The notes beneath the pieces are model-generated. The model made no database searches, was not told where the DNA came from, and saw nothing but the letters and a program-made list of their open reading frames with translations. Made by a program: the position numbers and the translations under genes. Positions 10,054-21,803 of a stretch of 64,000 nt of DNA are shown piece by piece. The first letter of the stretch is position 1. Every line of letters starts with the position of its first letter. Source of the DNA: an uncultured Alphaproteobacteria bacterium (lineage in GTDB: Bacteria; Pseudomonadota; Alphaproteobacteria; Methylaequorales; Methylaequoraceae). The stretch is taken from NCBI GenBank assembly GCA_902540805.1, contig CACBON010000001.1, positions 1-64,000 of the forward strand. The letters are read 5' to 3'.

Positions 10054-12374
10054 TATAAAATTTCATTCGCTTTTGTTTTTTCTTTTTCCATTATTAATGA
10101 TTTTGAAAATTCAGACACTTCAGAGAGTCTTTTAAAAAAGAATTTCAAATTTTTAATCTTATAAATCTGACTTGATTGTATAAAATAATTGTTAATTTCC
10201 TCAGATGTTATTCTTAGGATTATGTGATTTGGTTCATATTTCATCAAAGTATCAAATATTAAATCACAATTGATGAAGTTTTTTCTTGGTTTGGTATAAA
10301 TATTATTTTTCAGCACTAAACCGCTAATCAAAGCAATTTCTTTAAAAATTCTTTTAGCTAATGCAGTATTTAAAAAATTAACATTATTAAATTCCTTTTT
10401 AAAAAAAAAAATCAAATCTTCTTTTTGAATATCTATTTTTTCATTAAAAAACAAACCAAAGGAATAATCATTTAATATGTAATTAATTGTAAAAATCTTT
10501 TTTTCATTGAAGTAATCTATTAAAAAGTTTGTTAAAGTTTGGTTTGTTTCTCTACCTAAAAATGTATGGAAGAAAATATATTCTCCAGATTGATAAGGAA
10601 ATTTTTCAATTAAAATTTTATTTTTTGTTGGAATTTCCGACATTTTTTTTTGTTTAAGTAAAAACTTTCTGATTTCATAGGGAAATTTAGAGAATTGTTT
10701 ATCTTGCAAAATTCTTAAAATTTCTTCAGACAAATTTGATTTTAGTGGCATGCTTCCCCCCCGGTAAACAGGCACTTTTTTCGATTTTTTTGTTTTTGAA
10801 ATAACTATTATCTCGTCATTTTTAATTTTTAAACACACCAAAGTTAAACCTGCAAAAATAAAAGTGTCTTTTTCTTTAATCGAATTTAAAAATGATTCCT
10901 CTACTGTTCCAAGGACTTTGCCTTTTAATGTTCTTATTTTTATGTTGCTGGAATCAATAATTGTTCCTGCATTCATAAGAATATTTCTCTTACTATGCTC
11001 GTCCTTAATTACAAATTTACCATTATTTAGTTTCTTTAGTTTTTTAATATCTTTGCAATTTTGAAGAGCGTAGCCACCATGATGAATAAATGACAAAATT
11101 TCATTAAAATCCTTTTTAGATAAATTTTTATAAGGAAATGTGCTCTTAACTATTTCAAAAATTTTATCTTCGGAAAAACTTGAATGACAAGATATCAGGA
11201 GTAGGTGTTGACATAGAACATCTTTTGCTCCGTTTTTCTCTAAGATACGGTCATATTTCTTGGAAAAAATTAATTGTTTAAGTGCTACACACTCTAAATA
11301 TTCAAATTTGTTGGTTGGAATTAATAATGACTCAGAAATAGAGTTATATTGGTGATTCGATCTGCCTGTTCTTTGTATTATTTTATTAACGCTTTTTGGT
11401 GCGCCAATATTTATTATTTTGTCTATATTTTTCCAATCTATACCCATTTCTAATGACGAAGTGCTAACAACACAGTTAATATTACTAACTTTAAATTTTT
11501 TTTCGGTTTCCATTCTTATATTTTTAGAAAGTGAACCATGATAAATTCCTATTTTTAAATCTGGATAAACTAAGAAAAGATTTTTATAAAGTATTTCGCA
11601 TTGAGCTCTTGTATTAACGAAAATTATTGTTTTTTTATTTTTTATAATATCGTAAATTTCACTTAAGGCATGATCCACAGAATGTCCATAGTCTGGCATA
11701 TTCTTTAAAACAAGGATATCTACTTTAATTTTCTTTAAGAATTTATTGGTAATAATCTTTGTCTTTTTTTTAAATGAAACCCAGTTCGACAGGTATTTAT
11801 AATTTTGAATATTTGTTGAGGATGCAAAAATTCCTATTTTTTTATTCACATTGATTATTTGAGAAATAGCTAAAGCAAGCTGATCACCTCGCTTAGTATT
11901 TATTATTTCGTTTAATTCGTCTATTGCAAGATATGTCGTATTTTTAAAAATTTGATCAACTTCTTTTCTTGTAATCATTAATGCAAGTGATTCAGGTGTT
12001 GTAAGAATAATTTCCTCGGGTTTTTCAATTTGTTTTTTTTTATAAATATAAGAATCATCCCCAGTTCGTTTGCCAACCCTTATTTTAATGTTGAGATCTG
12101 AGACTATTTTGTTTAAATTTTCAAACAAATCTGAAATTATTGACTTAAGTGGAGAAATATAAATTATTCTAGATTTTTTTTTTTGGAGTTGATCAATTAG
12201 TAAAGGAAGAAATAATGTAATTGTTTTTCCGGTCCCTGTATCAGAGGATATAAGAAATCTTTTAAAAACATTATTTTGGACTTCTTCTATAAAATTTTTT
12301 TGGTAATTAAATAAAGTCCATCCTCTTTTTTTTAAAAAGAAATGAAACTTATCTGGTAAATTAATTTTATTCAT
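10053..12374 (-). CDS. Ligase-associated DNA damage response DEXH-box helicase (Lhr-like)
   Basis: SSDTGTGKTITLFLPLL; DELNE motif II; STSSLEMGIDW; QRTGRSNH. Confidence 0.88.
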   Translation of the reverse strand: MNKINLPDKFHFFLKKRGWTLFNYQKNFIEEVQNNVFKRFLISSDTGTGKTITLFLPLLIDQLQKKKSRIIYISPLKSIISDLFENLNKIVSDLNIKIRVGKRTGDDSYIYKKKQIEKPEEIILTTPESLALMITRKEVDQIFKNTTYLAIDELNEIINTKRGDQLALAISQIINVNKKIGIFASSTNIQNYKYLSNWVSFKKKTKIITNKFLKKIKVDILVLKNMPDYGHSVDHALSEIYDIIKNKKTIIFVNTRAQCEILYKNLFLVYPDLKIGIYHGSLSKNIRMETEKKFKVSNINCVVSTSSLEMGIDWKNIDKIINIGAPKSVNKIIQRTGRSNHQYNSISESLLIPTNKFEYLECVALKQLIFSKKYDRILEKNGAKDVLCQHLLLISCHSSFSEDKIFEIVKSTFPYKNLSKKDFNEILSFIHHGGYALQNCKDIKKLKKLNNGKFVIKDEHSKRNILMNAGTIIDSSNIKIRTLKGKVLGTVEESFLNSIKEKDTFIFAGLTLVCLKIKNDEIIVISKTKKSKKVPVYRGGSMPLKSNLSEEILRILQDKQFSKFPYEIRKFLLKQKKMSEIPTKNKILIEKFPYQSGEYIFFHTFLGRETNQTLTNFLIDYFNEKKIFTINYILNDYSFGLFFNEKIDIQKEDLIFFFKKEFNNVNFLNTALAKRIFKEIALISGLVLKNNIYTKPRKNFINCDLIFDTLMKYEPNHIILRITSEEINNYFIQSSQIYKIKNLKFFFKRLSEVSEFSKSLIMEKEKTKANEIL

Positions 12375-12401
12375 CTAAAACAGTAATAATTATAATATGA
12401 T

Positions 12402-13412
12402 ATGAGAAAAACAAATATTAATTGGTTAAAAAAAAAAAGAGAAGGCCTTTATTGTGTTCCTGGAAATTTTTTCATTGACCCTGTTTTTCCTGTTGACAAA
12501 GCATTAATTACCCATGCTCATACAGACCACGCAAGACCAAATAATAAATCCATTTTTTCCTCAAAGGAAACTATTGAATTAATGCATTTAAGGTATGGAG
12601 AAAGTTATTGTTCAGACTTTCAAATTGCATATTTTGATGAAAAAATCAAAATCAACGATGTTACTGTTCAAATTCTTCCAGCTGGCCATATTCTTGGTAG
12701 TATTCAGTTTTTAATAAATTATAAAGGTTACAGACTTTTGATTAGTGGAGATTATAAAAGAACAGAAGATAAAACTTGTTTGAGCTATGAACCCGTAAAA
12801 TGTGACACATTTATTACAGAAGCGACTTTTGGACTACCAATTTTTAATCATCCAAATGATCAAAGTGAGGTTAAAAAATTAATTAAATCAATAAAAGAGA
12901 ACGAAAATAAAACTCATCTAATTGGAGTATATGCTTTAGGCAAATGCCAAAGACTTATAACTTTATTGAGGAATCATGGTTACGATGAGACAATCTATTT
13001 ACATGGTGCTTTGACAAAAATATCAAAGTTTTATTCTAAGAATAATATTAAATTAGGAAACATTTCTAATATTTCTGAATGTTCAAAATCTGAATATGCC
13101 AATAAGTTAGTTCTTTGTCCTCCTTCTTCATTAAACGATAAGTGGTCGCAAAAATTTAAAAATGTAGTAAAAGGCTATGCCTCTGGATGGATGAGAATAA
13201 GACAAAGAGTTAAACAAAAAAATATAGAACTTCCATTAATACTATCTGATCATGCAGATTGGGGTGAAATTTTAAAAACAGTAAATGACGTTAATCCTAA
13301 TGAAGTATTAGTGACTCATGGAAGAGAAGAAGCTTTAGTTAATTATTTAACAAAAAAAAATTTTAAAAGTAGTGCTTTAAATTTAATTGGATTCGAAGAC
13401 GAGAATGAATGA
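12402..13412 (+). CDS. Ligase-associated DNA damage response exonuclease (metallo-beta-lactamase/beta-CASP fold)
   Basis: DKALITHAHTDHARPN; AGHILGSIQF; SGDYKRTEDKT; LSDHADW. Confidence 0.88.
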   Translation: MRKTNINWLKKKREGLYCVPGNFFIDPVFPVDKALITHAHTDHARPNNKSIFSSKETIELMHLRYGESYCSDFQIAYFDEKIKINDVTVQILPAGHILGSIQFLINYKGYRLLISGDYKRTEDKTCLSYEPVKCDTFITEATFGLPIFNHPNDQSEVKKLIKSIKENENKTHLIGVYALGKCQRLITLLRNHGYDETIYLHGALTKISKFYSKNNIKLGNISNISECSKSEYANKLVLCPPSSLNDKWSQKFKNVVKGYASGWMRIRQRVKQKNIELPLILSDHADWGEILKTVNDVNPNEVLVTHGREEALVNYLTKKNFKSSALNLIGFEDENE

Positions 13413-14979
13413 CTTTGCAGAATTATTGAATGACTTAATCTTGAGTCCATCTAGAAAAAAAAAAATAGACTTGTTAAAAATTTTTTTTTGCAAGTCAAAT
13501 CTTAAAGACAAAGGTTGGGCTTTTTGCATTTTAACAAATCGAATGGACAGAAAATTTATAAGTGTAAAAGAATTAAAAGAATTGATTGTTGAAAATTCTG
13601 ATGAAGATTTATTTAGATTTTCCTATGACTATGTAGGTGATCTTGCTGAAACGATCTCCTTGTTGTGGGAAAGTAACAATGAAAAGAATATAAAAATAAA
13701 TCTTCATGAATTCATGGAAATTTTTTCAAATTTTGATCACAAAAATAAGCTTAAGACTAAACTTAAATATATTCTAGATCGGTCATCTGAAAATCAAAGA
13801 TATACCATTATTAAAATTTTAACCGGAGGTTTAAGAGTAGGTGTTTCAAATGGATTGATTAAAGAAGCGTTAAAATTATCTGGTGTTAGAGAAAAATCTG
13901 AAATAGAAGAGTTCTGGCACGGTTTTAAATTACCATGCACTGACTTATTTGAATGGTTAGACGGAAAAAAACTTCCAAGATACATCAATAGAAAAAAATT
14001 ATTTAATTCTTTTATGTTAGCAAATAATTACAATTCCAATGAATTTAAAAGTTATAAAATAGATGACTATATTGCAGAATTTAAATGGGATGGTATTCGA
14101 GCCCAAATAATATTTTCAGAAGATGGGAAAATTTTCTCAAGGAATGGGGAAGACATTACTAATTCATTCTGTGATATCAACACATTTACTAAAGGTTATT
14201 TTGTTGTTGATGGAGAAATAGTTGTAAAAAAAAATAACAAAGTTTTATCTTTCAATCATCTTCAAAAAAGAATTGGTAGGAAAAATCCTTCTAAAAAACT
14301 TATTGAAGATTATCCAATTCATTTTATTGCATATGATATACTTTTTTATACTAGTGTTGATTGTAGAGCGTTATCTTTAATTGAAAGAAAAAAATATCTC
14401 AATAGATTTATTAATATTTGTAAATTAAGCAATATTTCGACATCATCTTTAATTAAATTTTCAAGTTGGGATCAGTTACAAAATATCAAAGAAACTTCCC
14501 TTAATAACCATATTGAAGGTGTGATAATTAAAAAAAAGACTAGCCTATATAAAAAAGGTAGAGTTGTTGACGGTTGGTATAAATGGAAAAGAAATCCTTT
14601 TTCTGTTGATTTTATTATTATGTATGCACAACGTGGTCACGGTAAAAGGTCTTCATTTTACTCAGACTTTACTTTTGGTTGCTGGGTTGACGAACAATTT
14701 ACCAAACTTGTTCCAGTTGGAAAAGCATATTCAGGGTATACAAATGATGAGCTCAAAAGTTTAGATCGTTGGGTTAGAAACAACACAGTTGAAAGATTTG
14801 GTCCTGTTAGGTCCTTAAAGCCTGGATTAGTAGTTGAAGTATCCTTTGACAATATTAATTATTCCTCAAGACACAAATCAGGGGTGGCTTTGAGGTTTCC
14901 TAGATTTTCAAGAATTCGCTGGGATAAACCAATATCTCAGGTTTGTTCATTAAAATACATAAAAGACTTAATTAATTAA
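13405..14979 (+). CDS. ATP-dependent DNA ligase
   Basis: AEFKWDGIRAQI (adenylation KxDG motif), FVVDGEIVV, EGVIIKKKTSLYKKGR, WYKWKR; ATG at 13405 preferred over 13387. Confidence 0.9.
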   Translation: MNDFAELLNDLILSPSRKKKIDLLKIFFCKSNLKDKGWAFCILTNRMDRKFISVKELKELIVENSDEDLFRFSYDYVGDLAETISLLWESNNEKNIKINLHEFMEIFSNFDHKNKLKTKLKYILDRSSENQRYTIIKILTGGLRVGVSNGLIKEALKLSGVREKSEIEEFWHGFKLPCTDLFEWLDGKKLPRYINRKKLFNSFMLANNYNSNEFKSYKIDDYIAEFKWDGIRAQIIFSEDGKIFSRNGEDITNSFCDINTFTKGYFVVDGEIVVKKNNKVLSFNHLQKRIGRKNPSKKLIEDYPIHFIAYDILFYTSVDCRALSLIERKKYLNRFINICKLSNISTSSLIKFSSWDQLQNIKETSLNNHIEGVIIKKKTSLYKKGRVVDGWYKWKRNPFSVDFIIMYAQRGHGKRSSFYSDFTFGCWVDEQFTKLVPVGKAYSGYTNDELKSLDRWVRNNTVERFGPVRSLKPGLVVEVSFDNINYSSRHKSGVALRFPRFSRIRWDKPISQVCSLKYIKDLIN

Positions 14980-14986
14980 CTTGAAA

Positions 14987-15001
14987 GTTCTACTTTTGTT
15001 C
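14987..15001 (+). promoter_or_regulatory. Putative alphaproteobacterial LexA (SOS) box GTTC-TACTTTT-GTTC
   Basis: Exact GTTC-N7-GTTC, 12 bp between it and the umuD start codon. Confidence 0.75.
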
Positions 15002-15013
15002 TTATAATGAAAT

Positions 15014-15418
15014 ATGAGGAAAAATTTAGTGAAAAACAAAGTAAAATTGATTAGTGCGTCAGCAGGTTTTCCTTCGCCTGCAGAAAATTATGTTGAGGAA
15101 AAATTAAATTTAAATAGTTATTTAATTAAAAACAAAGAATCTTCTTTCTTTGTAAGAGTATCTGGTGACTCTATGATTAATGTAGGTATCTTTGATAATG
15201 ACATATTGATTGTAGATAGATCATTAGACCCCAAAAGACAATCAATAGTTATAGTGTCGATAGATGGAGAGTTAGTAATAAAAAAGCTGATGAAAGATGA
15301 ATCAAAAAACTATTACTTAAAATCTGAAAATAGTAATTATCCAAATATAAAGTTAAATTCAAACAGAGATACTATTATATGGGGCGTTGTTACCTATGTG
15401 ATACACAGTTTAAGTTAA
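15014..15418 (+). CDS. umuD: UmuD-like S24 peptidase / DNA polymerase V accessory subunit
   Basis: SASAGFPSPAENYVEEKLNLN (A-G cleavage site), VSGDSMINVGI, ELVIKKL; upstream of umuC. Confidence 0.92.
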   Translation: MRKNLVKNKVKLISASAGFPSPAENYVEEKLNLNSYLIKNKESSFFVRVSGDSMINVGIFDNDILIVDRSLDPKRQSIVIVSIDGELVIKKLMKDESKNYYLKSENSNYPNIKLNSNRDTIIWGVVTYVIHSLS

Positions 15419-15422
15419 AATT

Positions 15423-16745
15423 GTGATAGCTTTATTAGATTGTAATAACTTCTATGTGTCTTGTGAAAGACTATTTAATCCAAGATTAATTGGAAAGCCT
15501 GTTGTGGTTCTTTCAAATAATGATGGTTGTATTATTTCTCGCTCTGATGAAGCTAAAGAAATTGGAATAAAAATGGGAGAACCATTTTTTAAAATTAGAA
15601 GTACCTTATTAAATAATAGAGTAACAGTACGATCTTCCAATTATTCATTCTATGGAGATATTTCAAATAGAATTATGAATATTTTAAAAGAAGATCTCTC
15701 AGAGGTTGAAGTTTATTCAATAGACGAGGCATTCTTTAATTTGAAAAAAATCCAAAATAGAGAAGATAAGTGTTTTGATCTTGCTAATAAAATATTAAAA
15801 TGGACTGGAATTCCAGTCAGTATCGGAATAGCTGAAACAAAAACCCTAGCAAAAATAACTAATAGAGTAATTAAAAAAAAGAAGCGATATAAGAACATAA
15901 GTTTTAATTATAGTAATGTCTTAGAGGTAAATAAAAGTAATGATTTATTGTATATATTAAAAAATACAGAAGTTGAGGATGTATGGGGAGTTGGTAAAAA
16001 ATTATCAATATTTTTAAAGAAAAATAATATTAATAATGCCCATGACTTAAAAGAGTGCGATGAGAATTTTATTAGAAAACAGAAAGGTGTTGTACTACAA
16101 AGAACTGTTCTCGAGTTGAGAGGTACAAAATGTAATTATATTCAAATCACTGTACCTATTAAAAAATCGATTTGTGTTTCGAGGTCATTCGGCAATAAAT
16201 TGATTAGTTACGATTCCATAAGAAGCGCATTGATCGTTTATACACAGAAAGCAGCCTCTAAAGTAAGAGTAAATAATTTATTTTGCAGAGTTATAACTGT
16301 ATTCTTAAAAACCTCTAGGTATGAAAAAAATTTTTATGCAAATAGCAAAACATACACTTTAATTGAACCGACAATTGATTTAAGAGTTATTTGGAAAACT
16401 GCAGAAAATTTATTAAAAAGCATATACAAAAACCGTCATTTATATAGCAAGGTTGGAATTATACTATCTGAATTTCATGATGCAAAATCTATACAACAAT
16501 CGTTGATAAAAAGTAAATATAATCTAGAAGTGAAGAACAATGAAACAGTACTAATGAAATTAATTGACAATGTTAATAGTAGGTTTGGATATGGTAAATT
16601 AAGATTATCATCAGATTGTAATAAGAATTTTTTTTCCAAAGAAAACAACAGAAAAGATCAAGATTCAGCTTGGCAGATGAAATCCAATTATCGTTCACCT
16701 TGCTATACTACAAGTTGGTGTGATATACCAATAGTGAAGGTTTAA
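15423..16745 (+). CDS. umuC: Y-family DNA polymerase V catalytic subunit UmuC
   Basis: ALLDCNNFYVSCERLFNPRLIGKPVVVLSNNDGCIISRS; YSIDEAF; GTG start. Confidence 0.95.
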   Translation: MIALLDCNNFYVSCERLFNPRLIGKPVVVLSNNDGCIISRSDEAKEIGIKMGEPFFKIRSTLLNNRVTVRSSNYSFYGDISNRIMNILKEDLSEVEVYSIDEAFFNLKKIQNREDKCFDLANKILKWTGIPVSIGIAETKTLAKITNRVIKKKKRYKNISFNYSNVLEVNKSNDLLYILKNTEVEDVWGVGKKLSIFLKKNNINNAHDLKECDENFIRKQKGVVLQRTVLELRGTKCNYIQITVPIKKSICVSRSFGNKLISYDSIRSALIVYTQKAASKVRVNNLFCRVITVFLKTSRYEKNFYANSKTYTLIEPTIDLRVIWKTAENLLKSIYKNRHLYSKVGIILSEFHDAKSIQQSLIKSKYNLEVKNNETVLMKLIDNVNSRFGYGKLRLSSDCNKNFFSKENNRKDQDSAWQMKSNYRSPCYTTSWCDIPIVKV

Positions 16746-16747
16746 AA

Positions 16748-16972
16748 ATGGATCAAAAAGACCAAAAAAAACTTGCTTCGGCAATTGTGTTGAAAGCAAG
16801 AGAAGAATGCAGAGCAAAGAGAATAGACCCTTATATTGCAGTAGGTGCCTTTATCGACGAAACAATAAGAGAGTTATCACAAGTAAATTCAGACGAAAAA
16901 GTTTCTGAGTTTCTAATTAGTATAGCTGGAAAGGTCAAATTAGGTATGTACAGGAAAAAAAAATCAATTTGA
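16748..16972 (+). CDS. Uncharacterised 74-aa basic protein immediately downstream of umuC
   Basis: ORF starts 2 bp after the umuC stop, consistent with operon coupling; no family recognised. Confidence 0.65.
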   Translation: MDQKDQKKLASAIVLKAREECRAKRIDPYIAVGAFIDETIRELSQVNSDEKVSEFLISIAGKVKLGMYRKKKSI

Positions 16973-17353
16973 TTTAATTTTTTCAATTAGTTTATCGATT
17001 TCTTGATACCTGGGGCTATCATCCTTAATTTCTTTTAAAAGTTTTTTTGCATTTTTAGATAATTTCTTCCCAACATCAAACTCATTGGATTGACAAAGCA
17101 CTCCTTTTTTATTTTTTTTATAATAATCAGATAATTTGTAAAAAGTTTTCATTGAGCGCTGGGAAACATTTTTTAAAACGTTCATTTTAAGATTTTTTGG
17201 ATAGGCAGTATCTAAACTATTTGGTTGAGATAAACCATTTACAACGTATTTTTTTAGCAAATTGTATGCTTCAAATGATATAACTCTTTTTTCACTAAAA
17301 TATGTTTTGTTAATATGATTTTTTGCTTTATTATATATATTAAAGATACCCAT
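16964..17353 (-). CDS. Uncharacterised 129-aa basic protein
   Basis: Complete ORF, compact spacing; no family recognised. Confidence 0.55.
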   Translation of the reverse strand: MGIFNIYNKAKNHINKTYFSEKRVISFEAYNLLKKYVVNGLSQPNSLDTAYPKNLKMNVLKNVSQRSMKTFYKLSDYYKKNKKGVLCQSNEFDVGKKLSKNAKKLLKEIKDDSPRYQEIDKLIEKIKSN

Positions 17354-17407
17354 TTTTACAATATAATGTATAATTTGGGTGAAGTAAATACTATATATTG
17401 ATTATTA

Positions 17408-17782
17408 ATGGAAAACGTAATAAATACATTTAATCTAGAAATACTTTATAATCTTTTACCATATATCGGTGATACCAAATATTTGGTAATTATTTTTTGC
17501 GCTATTTTTTTAATTATTTTTATATTAATCACTATTTTTGCAAAGAAAAATGCAATTAAGAAAAATAAAGATGTTACACGAAAACAACCAAATTTAGACG
17601 ACATCATTGATAAAAGAGATATTAAAGTTTCTGATGACAACGAATTTGTAGATGTTCTTGTTGCTATAGAGGAAGAAATGACAGCTATTAGAGAGCTATA
17701 TGTCGGGGGATATATAAGTAAAGGAGTTTATATTTCAGAAACGGATAGACTATATGAAAAGGCAAAAATATTTGGTGTTTAA
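17408..17782 (+). CDS. Uncharacterised single-TM protein with SHOCT-like C-terminus
   Basis: TM segment YLVIIFCAIFLIIFILITIFA then ...AIRELYVGGYISKGVYISETDRLYEKAK. Confidence 0.6.
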   Translation: MENVINTFNLEILYNLLPYIGDTKYLVIIFCAIFLIIFILITIFAKKNAIKKNKDVTRKQPNLDDIIDKRDIKVSDDNEFVDVLVAIEEEMTAIRELYVGGYISKGVYISETDRLYEKAKIFGV

Positions 17783-17826
17783 TTGAAAGATTAGATGATA
17801 CCTTTATTAAAGTATTGTAAAAATAA

Positions 17827-18507
17827 TTGAGTTTACAAATAATGACTAAATTTACAGATCATATTCATAGTGAAATTCTAAATATTGCTGAAAAAAATTT
17901 GAATTCAGATCAAGGGATCTCTAACGATAAATTTGATAATATTTTAACAGATATTTCCGTTTGTATGGAAAAGTTAGGAATTAAAGAGAATATCATTGAT
18001 GAAGTTACATCATCTTTATCAACAAAATTTAATACACTTGTCCAAAGCGGTTTGACTCCAGAAAATTCTATAAAAGAAACATTTGAATCTTTATCTGACA
18101 TCATAAATTCAAATTTATCAACTGATGCTTCAGTCGAAAAATTAAGTACTGAAAACAGTGGTTACGATTTAAGTTTTGCAAGCTCGATGTCTAATGAAAT
18201 GTCCATTTTCATTGATGAAGCAATATCTAAGGGCATGTCTACTGAGGAGGCTATTAAGTTTGCAAATAATAAAATAAATCAATCTGCAGAGGAACTTTAC
18301 GGACCACCAAATGTTTCAGATTATAAAAACGTTGATAATGCAAATGATATTATTATTTCTGAAGAAGAAAAAAATTTAGACAAAATGGAAGCCGACATGG
18401 GAGATCAATCAAATAAAATAGAAAGAGCCCCTTTGAACGAAAATACTTCTTTAAGTAATACAGTTATTAATACTGATAATATTTCTGATCCAGATGAGGT
18501 TACTTAA
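17827..18507 (+). CDS. Uncharacterised acidic protein
   Basis: 226 aa, rich in D/E/N/S; probable start is ATG at 17842; no family recognised. Confidence 0.55.
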   Translation: MSLQIMTKFTDHIHSEILNIAEKNLNSDQGISNDKFDNILTDISVCMEKLGIKENIIDEVTSSLSTKFNTLVQSGLTPENSIKETFESLSDIINSNLSTDASVEKLSTENSGYDLSFASSMSNEMSIFIDEAISKGMSTEEAIKFANNKINQSAEELYGPPNVSDYKNVDNANDIIISEEEKNLDKMEADMGDQSNKIERAPLNENTSLSNTVINTDNISDPDEVT

Positions 18508-18834
18508 ATATAAAAAATTATCTCGTCCAAAATTTTTTTATTCATTTGTATCATTATAATTATTTAAATTGGTTTTCTTTAAGTCAAAAATGAAAAGAAG
18601 ATACAAAATTTTATTAACGAATTTATTGAATTTAAAAAAAAATAAATCTGAATGGTGATATTTTAAAGTTAGAATTTTTAATGTAAGAAGAAAGTATGAG
18701 ATATAGCCTTGATAACAAAAAATAGAATTTTTATTAATATTAAATTCAGCTTTATCAAATAGTATAATCTTGTTGAAATTTTTATTTTTTTTAACATATT
18801 AAAAGTGTGGAGATTCGAGATGGTACAATGTTAG

Positions 18835-21015
<2,181 letters not shown>

Positions 21016-21025
21016 GTTGTAATAT

Positions 21026-21053
21026 AAGAGTGTTTGCAATAGTAAACACTCTT
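21026..21053. terminator. Bidirectional hairpin between convergent genes
   Basis: Perfect 10-bp stem AAGAGTGTTT/AAACACTCTT between katG stop and the stop of the minus-strand monooxygenase. Confidence 0.6.
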
Positions 21054-21373
21054 TACAAAACTACGCTAAATCCTTCAAACTCAGGGTGCCCAACATATAT
21101 TTCTTTGCTTTGACCGGCGTTTTTGTGGGCCTCCCGAAATGATTCTGATTTAGTCCAATTGATAAAGTCTATTTCGGATGACCATGTACTGTGTGAAGCG
21201 TAAATTGTGAATTCATCATTTTCTTTTCCTTTTATTAAATTAAAATTTATAAATCCTTTGACTTCACTTAGTTTTGAATCTCTTTCTTTCCAGATTTTTT
21301 CAAAGATGTCCTCTTTGCCTCTGACGATTTTGAATCTATTCATTGCAATGTAAGTTGTAGTTTCCATAAGCAT
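21053..21373 (-). CDS. Antibiotic biosynthesis monooxygenase (ABM) / HmoA-like heme-degrading domain protein
   Basis: MNRFKIVRGKEDIFEKIWKERDSKLSEVKGFINFNLIKG...YASHSTWSSEIDFINWTKSESFREAH. Confidence 0.82.
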   Translation of the reverse strand: MLMETTTYIAMNRFKIVRGKEDIFEKIWKERDSKLSEVKGFINFNLIKGKENDEFTIYASHSTWSSEIDFINWTKSESFREAHKNAGQSKEIYVGHPEFEGFSVVL

Positions 21374-21518
21374 AAATTTATTATTTTAAATATATTATTC
21401 AATTCTTTTATATAAAACCTTCATACTGATATTATTTACATGAATAAAGTCTGTTTTTAAAATAAATTTTACAAATACATAATAATAACTTTTAATAAGC
21501 TAAAAAATAAGGAGAAAT

Positions 21519-21770
21519 ATGAAAAAAACTTTGATAACCATTTTAATCACCAGCTTTATATCATCCCAACTAGCATCAAATGAAATTTATAAAACTAATA
21601 ACGAATCTGTTTATTTAAATTTATTATCTAGATTTGAATGCGTGAGAGGTCCTAATATAAATAAGCCCAGTTGGGTATGCAATGAAAAAGCTCCAAAAGG
21701 ATGGGCCAAATTTTATGGTGAGAAATTAAAGAAACAAAAAAACAAACGTAAGAAATTTGCAAGGAATTAA
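21519..21770 (+). CDS. Small secreted protein of unknown function
   Basis: Signal-peptide-like N-terminus (MKKTLITILITSFISSQLASN), RBS-like AAGGAG upstream. Confidence 0.55.
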   Translation: MKKTLITILITSFISSQLASNEIYKTNNESVYLNLLSRFECVRGPNINKPSWVCNEKAPKGWAKFYGEKLKKQKNKRKKFARN

Positions 21771-21803
21771 TTTATGAAATGAGATTTTTTGATGAAAAAT
21801 TTT

